Assembly: GCA_012845835.1 (NCBI GenBank)
Contig: JABAKD010000011.1
Span: 746,501-810,500, forward strand
Origin: Undaria pinnatifida
Taxonomy: Eukaryota; Sar; Phaeophyceae; Laminariales; Alariaceae
Direction: 5' to 3'
Length of the DNA stretch: 64,000 nt
The notes beneath the pieces were generated by a model, which was not told where the DNA came from, searched no databases, and saw nothing but the letters and a program-made list of their open reading frames with translations. A program made the position numbers and the translations under genes. Shown in pieces: positions 34,400-42,581 of this stretch. Positions within the stretch are counted from its first letter, which is position 1. Every line of letters starts with the position of its first letter.

Positions 34400-37300
34400 G
34401 CCGCCGCCGTCACCGTCGCCGTCACAGCCGCCGTCATCGTCACCGTCACAGCCGCCGTCATCGTCACCGCCGCTGCCACCGCCACCGTCACTGCCGCCGC
34501 CGTAGCCGCTGCCGCCGCCGCCGCCGTCATCGCCGTTACCGCCGCAACAGCGACTGCAGCCACAGCTTTCAAGGCGTGCTGCCCGGGAGCTGGGTAGTTA
34601 CAACCGGGGTCCGGAGGATGACGGTGTGCAGCGGGGCAGGACCAGGGGGGAGACAGTGCGACACCGAGAGGCTGCGACGGAACCGGATGGTGACGATGTG
34701 CAGCTAGGCAGGACTAGGGGCGAGACTGCGCGGCACAGAGAGGCTGCGGGGCATGGGCTGCTGTCGTTATTGGCAGAGAGAGAAAGCATAGGTCACGTGC
34801 TTTTTCACCAGGCCCCGCCGCACGATAGTCCCCCTCTTCCCACACGCCCGGTGAGCGAGCGTTCAACGCCGAACTCGTATGCTGAAGCGTGTGCGGATGA
34901 GTATTCGGCTGTTTGGAGGCAGGCAATGGAAAATGAGTACCGTGGAGTGGCGAGCGCGGGAAGGTTTGGGAAGACGTAGCAACCAGACGGGCTGGACGTC
35001 ATCTCGGCGAAATGGGTGTTCGCCTGGAAGCCCAACGAGCATGGCTGTGTGGTTCGAGCGAAGGCGAGACTGGTGGCGCGAGGTTTTTATCAGCGTGAAG
35101 GCATTGATTTCTTTGAGACTTTTGCCCCGACGCCCGCTGCGTCTTGTTCTCGTTTGTTGGGTGATATTGTGTGTGAGTTGGGTTTGGATTCGTGTCATTT
35201 TGATGCCGAGCAAGCATTCGTTCAGTCAAGTCTGGAAGAGGATGTTTTAATGCGACTACCCCTTGGTTGTGGCGAAATGTCTGGTAAAATAGTCAGGTTG
35301 AATCGCAGTCTCTACGGCTTGAAACAAGCGTCGAAGTCGTGGCATAACCACCTTATCACCCAAACGAAGAGTCTTGGATTTGAGCAGAGCCTCGCTGACG
35401 CGTGCGTCTTGCGATTGGTCGAGTCAGGTTCTGTTTCCATAGTAACAGTAGTGCATGTGGATGATATTTTTGCAGTAGGGCTTAAGGCTAGATGCGACCA
35501 GTTTTGTGAAGATCTCAACCGCCTTGTTCCGATCAACAATCTAGGCGAGTTGCGGTGGTATGCTGGTTGTCGTTTTTCGAGGGATTGGGATACTGGCACT
35601 TTGACGATTTCGCAACAAGCTATCGCTCAAAACACCGCGGCGAGGTTTGACGTTAGTTCTGGGAGGAATACCCCACTTCCGACTGGACGAAACTCGAGGA
35701 GTTCGACAAGAATGAACCAGTGCGTGATTGGCCTTTCGCGAGTTGGTAGGATGTTTGATATGGCTTGCGAACCAAACACGACCGGATATTGCAAACGCGG
35801 TGAGAGCGGTAGCAAGGTACGCGAATCAGCCTAGGGAGGTACACTGGAGGACAGCGATTGGTATTTTAGAGTATGTTTTCTTCTACGAGTGATTTTGGTA
35901 TTACGTTGCAGAAGGGAAGTGGGTTTGAGCTGGTAGCGTTTCCAGATGCTGACTACGCTAGTAAAGCCGCTGACAGGAGGTCAGTTTCAGGTGATGATAT
36001 AACGTGTGCGGGTGCATGTGTGTGCTGGTTTTCGAGAATCCAGAAATGCGTCACGCTCTCGACCACTGAGGCCGAGTATGTAGCACTGGCAGACACCATT
36101 AAGGAGGCAATGTTCTTGCGGTATGTGTGGAGTTTTATTTTTCCGGGGTTTGGTACGATGTGCATTACGGTTTTTGAGGATAATGAGGGGGCGAAGAACC
36201 TGGTACAAAACCCAGTGTGCACGTCGAACTCGAAGCACATTGACGTACGACACCACTTTTTGCGGGAGCTTATTTTTAAGGGCGAGTTTGTTATTACCCA
36301 TGTCGAGTCGGATGATCAGCATGCAGACGTCTTGACGAAGCCGCTCGACTACACGGCTTTTTGCTATCACCGGTATTTTCTGATGAACATTTGATGCGTT
36401 TTTCGGATTGAGGGTAGTTATATCTTGATCTCGGAGTACGGATTTTTAACGTCGGTTTTTTGGAGAGCTATTAGGTTATTCGAAATTGAGTTCTTGAGTA
36501 GTGCAAAATGTCTCGCCGCTACGTGTGGTTCGTCGTGCAGCGTGCGGAGTACGACTAGGTCGAGTTTCTGCGGTTATTTATATTTTCGTATAAATAATGA
36601 GTTAGTTTTTTCCCGGTTCAGCTAGGTCCTGTACTGGATACTGGTACTTCAAGAAAATATCGGGGATAATCAGAGAGTTTATTTGAGTCATTTATCCGAA
36701 GAAAAATGCCGTTTTCTGTGGCTACCTTCGAGGATGGTGCCGTTTTCCTGGCAATTATTTTCGAGAGTATTTGAAGTTTCCAGTGCAAGGCTGTTGTTAC
36801 TTTGTTTGAGAATTTGAGGATTTGAGAGTTTTGAATTTTGAGTGGACGAGTTGAGTTTTCATAGTGCGTTCTTGGTTTTCGAATTTAGTTTGAGATTGAT
36901 TTGCGTTGACTATGATATTGCGCTATATCAACCCTGCGACGAAATGCCTTGTCATACACAGAGCAGGGGGGATATCAGTATGTTAGCCCTATATAATAAG
37001 GAGGGGGGATGTTGGTTGTCCTCATGAACGCGGCGGTTAGGATCCATGTTATATGAGGGAATTCCACGTATTGATAAGGGATGTATGTGTAAGGTATAAG
37101 GGGACACTCAGCGGAAGGAATGGGAGCTTTAATTCGCCGATTGCTTCCTTGCATGAATCGCCACGAGCGGTCACTCGACGGCTGGATAATATAAGAGAGA
37201 GTTCTGTGTCACCGTCTTGAGTCACCACCACGCCTTCCCGCGCCAGCTACGTGTACACCTTTAGAGATGTATCAACAGAACACCGTACACCTTTAGAGAT

Positions 37301-40300
37301 GTATCAACAGAACACCGTCCAGGGGAGTCGTCAAAGACATGCAATAATAGGCGACAGCACGCATAGATATTGGTCAACCTACTGTACGATGCTATGGTAC
37401 CAACACCAGCTTAGCATCATTACAGTAGTGACAACAGCAGTAGTAGTATACTGACACTGCAAGGGTGTGTTTAGTTCGATCGGCCAACCTTGTCTCCTTG
37501 GCGTAAAAAGCTTCTGGCCATGCAAGTGCAGCGAACGCGAGGTCCAGTCCTCAACGTTGTCTATGACTAAGCGAAAGTAAGGATAGCAAAGCAAGCAACC
37601 AATGATGCCACCAACCTTTTGTGTTGGGTATTACTAGCGAAAATCGTCCAGTGATATTGCAAGGGTGTCCTTAAAAGGATGTACCTTCGGTCGATGATTT
37701 TCGATCGGCCAAGGTCACCTCCGCGTCGTAGAAAGTTATCTGCCGTGCACGTCGTGCACGTCCACAGTAGACACCGCTCAGGCGAGTCGACAACATCGTT
37801 ATCAAAATGCGGCAGCATGGCAAAGAGAGTGATCAGCCTACTGTATGATACCACACGCAGCACCAACATATGCTAAGTGCTATTCTGGGGGTAACGGTAA
37901 TACGAAGTAGTCTACCGACATTGCAAGGGTGTGTATTCACGAGGGTATATCTGTGACGACGCTTCGATCGGCCAAGGTGATCTCCTTGCCGTAGAAAGGT
38001 CCCTGCACGTCCACATCACCGAGACACCGTTCAGGCGAGTCGTCAACTTCGCGTATGAACAGGCGACAGCAGGGCAACAAAAACGAACAGCCTACTTCAT
38101 GATGCTACAAGAGTACTAACACGCGTTTGGAATTCTTATTGATAACGGTCTACTGGCATTGAAAGGATGCATTTAGTACTGTAAGCTCATTTTTTGTCAC
38201 GATTCCTGACATTTTTTTGTGTTCGTTGGGAACGGCCCTCATACATATCATTGGAAAGGTTGTGTGTTCCCCTTTTCAACATGCAACGCCCTCGGGACAT
38301 CAAGTTAACCCCATTCCGAACGGGAACCTGGTAGCAGTCTATGCCTTCGATGACGTTTCGGTCGGTCAACGGTACTTCCTTCCCGTACATACGTACTGTA
38401 GAAAGCTTCCTGCCATACGTATCATGCGCATCCATCACGGCGGAACACCGCCGTTCAGGTGGACGCAAGACAGAGAAAGAGAGCAACCTATCACATGTAC
38501 CCTGGGGTATGATACCCAGGTACCAAAACCTGGTGTTTACCCTTGGTGGTACGGATTTTGGGTCATGCTCGGGTATTCGACGCCCTCGGGGTATCAAGTT
38601 AACCTCATCCCGAACGGGAACCTGGTAGCAGTCTATGCCTTCGATGACGTTTCGGTCGGTCAACGGTACTTTCTTCCCGTACATACGTACTGTAAAAAGC
38701 TTCCTGCCGTGCGTGTCATGCGCATCCATCACGCGGAACACCGTTCAGGCGGGCGCAAGACAGAGAAAGAGAGCAACCTATTACTGTACATGTACTCTGG
38801 GGTATGATATCCAGGTATCAAAACCTGGTGCTTACCCTTGGTGGTACGGGTTTTGGGTCATGCTTGGGCATATAGCCGGGTATCCCAGTGTGTATGTGTA
38901 GGGGAAGGTGTGTCTTGTGTCCTTCTTGCACTAAGACGTCTAGTCTACACGTCTACACGTCAATCACTCTCATCTGGTCCCATCAATGTAGGCGCTTCGG
39001 CCTCGCGCGGACTCCCTCGCTCGCTCTCTGGTCCACATCTGCCTTTAGACTATTATTAAGACTTAATAATAATGCCGTTTGACGGGCCGGGTTACTTCTT
39101 GCGGGTCAGGTCGGGTCTGGGTGATATGACCCGACCCGTAAGATTTCACACCTCGGACAGATCATGATCTAGGTCATCTAGATCCTTTTTGGCCGATATG
39201 AAAAAAATGTGCATGAGATCTAAATCATACAGATCCCACCCGGCGAAACATGTGCAGATCATGCAGATCATACAGATCTCACCCAGGTGAACATGTTCAG
39301 ATCCCACAGATCCCACCCAGGCAACCATGTGTGAAGGATCTAGACCATACAGATCCCACCCAGGCAAATATGTGTGAAAGATCTAGATCATACAGATCCC
39401 ATCCAGCCAAACGTGTGTGTAGGATCTACATCATAGAGATCCCATGAGTGAAATATGATCTAGATCCCACAGATCCTACAGGTCGCAATCAGCAAACATG
39501 TGTAGATCGTGCAGATCATACAGATCCCACCCACAGGCAAACATGTGCAAAGTATCTAGATCATACAGATCCCACCAAGGAAAACGTGTGTGTAAGAGAT
39601 AGATCGTAGAGATCCCACCCAAAAAACATGATCTAGATCCCGCAGAACATACAGATCCCAACGGAAAACATAAAGTAATCTAGATCTCACAGATCATACA
39701 GATCCCATCCCGGAAAACATAAATGTGTGTTCAGAAAATAGGTGATGAAAATCCCACCTTGGCAAACGTGTGTTGTGCAAGAGCTAGATCATGCAGAATG
39801 CACGTGGGCAAATGTAAACGTGTGTTGTGCAAGAGCGAGTTATATACAGCTCAACACAAGGCAACACATACGTGTGCGGCAGCTCTCCGTGATGCAGCTC
39901 ACCCCGTCTGTAAATTTGCCCAGAGGGTGAGGTTGATCTTACCTCGTACCGGTCGGTCGAAATAAGATGGATGGGGATGAAGTACTGTCATAAATGGAAA
40001 GCGGCGAAGGTAATATGCATCTTGCAAAAATGAATGAACGAGAATATGCGGCAGTAAAGAGGAAAGTAGGCACCCTGCGCAGGTCATTTTCATTTCAATT
40101 GCACAGCTACAACTTTCCCCTGTGGACGGTGGTGCCACTATCAAATAGTAGTTACATCGCACTTCTGTTCTTCCAATTTAACAGCGAAAGTACCACAGCC
40201 ACCCATGCCACACATGCCACTAGACAATCAAGGGTAGTCCCCTTTCGCGCCCCTCGCGACGCAAAAATGCCCCCGGATCGGCAGAGGAACCTCCTTGTTG

Positions 40301-42066
40301 CCTGCTGGAGGTATCAGCTGCGGGTGCAGAGCCACTAGAGCTGCTTCCCCCGACATGTGCATGCTTATGCTTGTGCTCTGCTTCAGCTCCACATGATTGT
40401 GTGCTTGTGGAGTTGGGCAGCGTGTGCATGGGAGCTTGATCGGCAGCCACCAAGGTCCCAAGATCAGCAACCATCAAGGGCTGTTACGTCCTATGTAGCT
40501 CCGATCTCGTATGGAGCACGAACCGCTCAGTTTGATACTGGCGCCAGTCCAGTATGATATACCAGGTATTGGTACATGACCATCACCCGCGGGGAAATTG
40601 AAGATCCTTCACATCGTACAGATCCCACCCAGGTAAACATGTGCGAAGGATCTAGATCATATAGATCCCGCCCTGGCAAATATGTGTGAAGGATCTAGAT
40701 CATTCAGATTCCATCCAGGCAAAAACATGTGTAAAAGATCTAGATCATACAGATCTCATCAGTTAAATATGATGTAGGTCCCGCAAATCACATAGATCCC
40801 ATGAGTGAAATATTATCTAGATCCCACAGATCTCATAGATCCCACCCACGCAAACATGTGCGAAGGATCTAGATCATACAAATCCCACCCAGGCAAACAT
40901 GTGTGTAAGAGCTAGATCGTACAGATCCCATCAGTGAAATATTATCTAGATCCCGCAGATCATACAGATCAAGTATCTATATGTCCAAAAAGAGCTAGAT
41001 CCAAACAATGGGATCTGATCTGTCCGAGGTGTGCAAGATTTGAAAAGCTTCTGACCCGGCCCGACCCGACCCGACCCGACCCGACCCGGCCTGACCAGTG
41101 AGACTTCGAGCACCTCTCGACCCGACCAGACTCGACCCGCGAGAGTTTGATTACCTCCTGACGGGTTGGGTCATGACCCGTGAAAACCCTGCTAACAAGT
41201 GGCGTAGTTGGTATAGGGCCTGCTGCGTGATGATCGGTGCATACTCGAAGTCGACAACACCAGTAGGTAATGCTCTTCGTGACGCATGACAGCAGTAGTT
41301 GTTTGCGGCGGCATGCAAGCGCAAGGTGAAGAATATAGGCAACAGCACGCGTAGTGTAGAACTGCAGTTGCGCCGTTCCTGTATTTGCATTTCCAAGCTT
41401 ACCACAGCACCACAGCGCACAGGGCAGGTGCTGCACTCGTTTCGTGCTTGTCTGCACTCTTCAGCGAGCACGTTAGCATGGTGCGCATGGCACATCTATT
41501 TTTTGTCTACAACTGCACAAGCTTGAGGGTTAGGGCGTGAGGGCCGCGGTATATAACACTGAGCTACTTCATTAAAAGCCACGGCAGAGTAGAAGCACCC
41601 CCACACCAGTAGACGTACCGTAGTGCATTCATAGCAACCGTCTATTAATACCTGATACAGCTGCAGCTCAGCTGCTACCAAGTGAGGCTTTTTGATCGCG
41701 TTTTGGCTTTTTTGCGTTGGTTACAGCTGCGCACACTCGAATATGCTGCCCGGTATCTGACACTTACATTTCCATAGCAGTTGCCTCCCATAGTAAGCAC
41801 TTACTGCTGTGGGAGGCAACTGCTATAAAAAGGTCAAGAGTAGCTGGTAGTACCGGTGGGAGGCAACTATTAATACTGTACCAGGTAACTGTTACGGAAA
41901 TGTCAAGAGAGGCAACGCAACCACTCACCAACTTTTCTTTGTCCACACCAAGGATTGACGTGTAGTGCTCCAAGACCACCTTTGCACTTCTTCGAACAGC
42001 TTCCAGTCCTCGCACCGTGATATCCTTCTCGTCCCCGAGACCAAGCCCTATGACGTAGAGCACCAT
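26244..42066 (-). CDS. Diphthine methyl ester synthase (DPH5), six exons
   Basis: Coding exons on the minus strand: 42066-41929, 30053-29877, 29254-29105, 28066-27962, 27625-27492, 26451-26244, about 303 aa; the family is usually about 270-300. DPH5 is the cytosolic SAM-dependent methyltransferase that multiply methylates the modified histidine of elongation factor 2 during diphthamide synthesis. Family motifs in order: N-terminal [79 protein letters not shown] with [25 protein letters not shown], and [12 protein letters not shown] with HPLEDELL. All junction phases agree; the last intron splits a Ser codon. The acidic C-terminal tail is lineage-specific. Introns make up most of the gene: intron 1 is 11.9 kb and holds a Copia element and a satellite-filled TIR element. 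It is divergent from SGT1 with 440 bp between. Confidence 0.95.
26752..27260. mobile_element. TIR element with ~165-bp inverted arms
   Basis: Left arm about 26757-26930 (ggtccctctatagtgccgg, gcccgctatagtgcc, cgcttggcacagatggga) is repeated inverted at about 27095-27260. A shorter relative in the opposite orientation lies just after the SGT1 stop codon (56640-56810). It lies inside DPH5 intron 5. No protein is encoded; probably a MITE-like element. Confidence 0.65.
27330..27460 (+). repeat. Micro-ORF repeat, family H, copy 3 (decayed)
   Basis: Shows 'ctcgatctcacagctgaggtg' and the upstream 'acgcagcttgcaaatag' but no ATG and a broken frame. It ends about 30 bp from the DPH5 exon 5 donor. Confidence 0.5.
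27492..27625 (-). CDS. DPH5 exon 5
   Basis: Acceptor tttggaag, donor gtaaaa, 134 nt, phase 0 in and phase 2 out. It encodes [18 protein letters not shown] and then [21 protein letters not shown], matching the family region between the PPRYM and PLHSL motifs. Confidence 0.93.
27640..27860. repeat. CAT/ATC triplet microsatellite in DPH5 intron 4
   Basis: A run of CAT/ATC with some ACC triplets fills most of the 336-bp intron between exons 4 and 5, giving poly-His or poly-Asp/Met open frames that are not genes. Confidence 0.85.
27962..28066 (-). CDS. DPH5 exon 4
   Basis: Acceptor gtggacag, donor gtgagt, 35 codons, phase 0. It encodes [19 protein letters not shown] then [16 protein letters not shown], the most diagnostic DPH5 block. 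Its 5' end and acceptor are duplicated upstream in intron 3 (28246-28375). Confidence 0.95.
28246..28375 (-). repeat. Duplicate of DPH5 exon 4 acceptor region
   Basis: About 130 bp similar to 28047-28175. On the minus strand it holds the intron end, an acceptor (cgtgaacag) and the first ~21 exon bases (encoding NGMHTLC), after which similarity stops. The copy would not continue the reading frame of the gene usefully. Confidence 0.8.
28397..28862. repeat. ~60-bp minisatellite, about 7.5 units
   Basis: Tandem units start 'ttctgactgacggggctcca' and continue 'cgataataggggtacag', 'acctctttttggccaaa'. Unit length varies from about 59 to 72 because of short insertions after 'ggtacagt'. It lies in DPH5 intron 3. 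The unit start resembles the 'gccccgtcattcagaaa' part of family D. Confidence 0.85.
29105..29254 (-). CDS. DPH5 exon 3
   Basis: Acceptor ccctttag, donor gtaaga, 50 codons, phase 0. It encodes [20 protein letters not shown] then [18 protein letters not shown] and ...HEKIKVNKM, a strong family match. Confidence 0.95.
29380..29860. repeat. CAA/CAG/ACC microsatellite in DPH5 intron 2
   Basis: Purine-poor triplet run of AAC, ACC and CAG with blocks of C, making long poly-Asn/Gln/Pro and Val/Cys open frames on both strands. It starts about 15 bp from the exon 2 donor. Confidence 0.85.
29877..30053 (-). CDS. DPH5 exon 2
   Basis: Acceptor gcatggtag, donor gtgaac, 59 codons, phase 0. It encodes [20 protein letters not shown], then [20 protein letters not shown] and [11 protein letters not shown]. 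The 3' LTR-facing side is special: a Copia LTR begins 29 bp upstream of this acceptor, and decayed copies of the exon start lie beyond it (37286-38880). Confidence 0.95.
30083..30350 (+). repeat. Copia 5' LTR
   Basis: 268 bp, TG...CA ends. 'gataatataagagag' near 30260 could serve as the TATA-like part of the LTR promoter. The outer edge lies 29 bp from the DPH5 exon 2 acceptor. Confidence 0.93.
30478..31560 (+). repeat. Rearranged gag leader of the Copia element
   Basis: The stretch 30640-30830 ([20 protein letters not shown] region) is repeated directly at 31475-31660, and 30478-30535 is repeated inverted at 30840-30895. Between them is a GGC/GAC-type triplet run (31005-31140). The arrangement suggests a template-switch or recombination event inside the element. 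Confidence 0.7.
31475..32620 (+). pseudogene. Copia gag (frameshifted)
   Basis: The first part ([20 protein letters not shown]) stops at 31706. The frame resumes about 31775 ([14 protein letters not shown], then [20 protein letters not shown]), the middle of the retrotransposon gag domain. A CAC-CAG hexamer run (32281-32360) codes poly(His-Gln). The zinc knuckle at 32579-32620 reads [14 protein letters not shown]: the three Cys are kept but the His position is Leu. Confidence 0.8.
32916..32960 (+). pseudogene. Copia protease active-site remnant
   Basis: Reads [13 protein letters not shown], matching the Copia protease start (W-x-x-D-S-G-A-T-x-H-x-T) but with Glu in place of the catalytic-loop Gly. 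A poly-C run follows at 32982-32993. The rest of the domain is poorly preserved. Confidence 0.75.
33007..34152 (+). pseudogene. Copia integrase with two stop codons
   Basis: [16 protein letters not shown] with C-x2-C (CAGC) forms the N-terminal zinc-binding region. The core has [24 protein letters not shown] and RSDNGTAF, covering the first two catalytic Asp contexts. The frame is cut by TAG at 33772 and again near 33925 (WAEAC-stop-CASDV) but otherwise stays in frame to 34152. Confidence 0.88.
34230..34600. repeat. GCC/CCG triplet run in the Copia pol linker
   Basis: Long GCC/CCG/GTC run between integrase and RT, creating Ala- or Pro-rich frames on both strands. Confidence 0.85.
34986..36394 (+). 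pseudogene. Copia reverse transcriptase and RNase H (frameshifted)
   Basis: [17 protein letters not shown], then [49 protein letters not shown] and [11 protein letters not shown] (catalytic Asp pair, HVDD). One frameshift near 35750 moves the frame between the RT end and RNase H. RNase H (to 36394): [66 protein letters not shown]. All core acidic positions are visible. Confidence 0.92.
37010..37277 (+). repeat. Copia 3' LTR
   Basis: 268 bp, preceded by the purine tract and followed by GAACA. Its last ~25 bp plus the target site are duplicated in tandem (32-bp unit, 37254-37317), so a second broken LTR end follows the true one. Confidence 0.93.
37286..38880 (-). repeat. Array of DPH5 exon 2 start copies in intron 1
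   Basis: Five blocks resemble the acceptor and first ~60 bases of exon 2 read on the minus strand: about 37473-37545, 37673-37760, 37945-38015, 38335-38430, 38630-38730. The last two belong to a ~294-bp direct repeat (38287-38580, 38581-38870). Each has the exon-like core (F-Y, then V-T-L-A-D-R or [10 protein letters not shown]) with intron-like sequence containing 'cactgcaagggtgtgt' between copies. Reading frames are broken or shifted. Confidence 0.8.
39147..41033. mobile_element. TIR element filled with ~43-bp satellite
   Basis: The ends match inverted: cacacctcggacagatcatg at 39147 and gatctgtccgaggtgtg ending 41033, with a further inner match around 'ctttttgg'. Arrays at 39170-39830 and 40595-40980 consist of ~43-bp units (gatctagatcatacagatcc then cacccaggcaaacatgtgtg). 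A unique 0.75-kb segment separates the arrays. Outside both ends lie GGGTCGGG-type runs in opposite orientation. A small relative is at 51981-52227. It lies in DPH5 intron 1. Confidence 0.65.
41774..41826. repeat. Perfect 17-bp hairpin in DPH5 intron 1
   Basis: atagcagttgcctccca at 41774-41790 pairs exactly with tgggaggcaactgctat at 41810-41826 across a 19-base loop. A third partial copy of the arm is at about 41859-41873. It lies about 100 bp inside the intron from the exon 1 donor. Confidence 0.7.
41929..42066 (-). CDS. DPH5 exon 1
   Basis: 46 codons, donor gtgagt, phase 0. It encodes [17 protein letters not shown] then [14 protein letters not shown]. The ATG at 42066 is chosen because the family starts with M-x-L-Y-x-I-G-L-G-L-G-D; the open frame continues upstream without similarity. 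Confidence 0.95.
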
Positions 42067-42506
42067 TATCGACAGTCGCTCCGCCCTCAGTCCTCGGCTG
42101 TCGCTCTGTGCGCTTGTCTGTGTGTGGGGCTGGTTGGTCAAGTTGAATACAGCAGTCGTGGTCGGTAAATAGTGCGTTACCTTTCCAACAGCACTAAAGT
42201 GGTACAATGCACTATCCCATGAGACTGAGTAGGTCGTGGAGAGCGATTTTGTGGGCATTAAAAAGGTATTCCGTACAAAAATATACCGCACTAAATTGGA
42301 ATCATGGCAATGTACGGAGACCCCGACTGGAACAAGCCTTTTACATCTGTATAACTCCCTTCGGGCTTTTTCGGTGTGATGTGGTGTGTGTGTTGCAGGC
42401 AATCACCGCTTGCGCAATACAACAGAGTGCCAGACCCTCGTGCCACTCTGGTCCTACTGCTTTCTTGAGTTGGCCTTTCCTCTGGAATTTTGAGCGAGAG
42501 ATCGCA
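42067..42506. promoter_or_regulatory. Divergent DPH5/SGT1 promoter region
   Basis: Only 440 bp separate the two start codons, so both 5' untranslated regions and promoters must lie here, probably a shared bidirectional promoter. No TATA box could be assigned with confidence. No repeat was recognised, unlike the flanking introns. Confidence 0.65.
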
Positions 42507-42581
42507 ATGGCAGACGACTGGAAGCCAATCAATGTGGGGAACCAAGCGTTTTTGGACGAGGACTATCGGAGATCGCTCCAG
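42507..42581 (+). CDS. SGT1 exon 1
   Basis: 25 codons: MADDWKPINVGNQAFLDEDY then RRSLQ. Donor gtttga is weak, phase 0. The frame is open upstream of the ATG, but SGT1 proteins start close to the first TPR helix, so this ATG is preferred. Confidence 0.88.

Larger units (their letters stand above)
30078..37282 (+). mobile_element. Degenerate Ty1/Copia retrotransposon
   Basis: LTRs 30083-30350 and 37010-37277 are both 268 bp, start TGTTGG and end TATCAACA, and are flanked by the 5-bp target duplication GAACA (30078-30082, 37278-37282). By eye they differ at about 20 sites (~7 percent). The internal order gag, protease, integrase, RT, RNase H is that of Copia. Integrase has two in-frame TAG codons, gag and RT/RNase H have frameshifts, and the protease triad is mutated, so the element cannot move by itself. 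A purine tract (36998-37009) precedes the 3' LTR; the primer-binding site could not be matched to a tRNA. It is antisense to DPH5. Confidence 0.95.

Noticed and set aside
38187-38741. Separate 184-codon gene
   Set aside because: The frame is made from two copies of a 294-bp repeat containing decayed DPH5 exon 2 starts.
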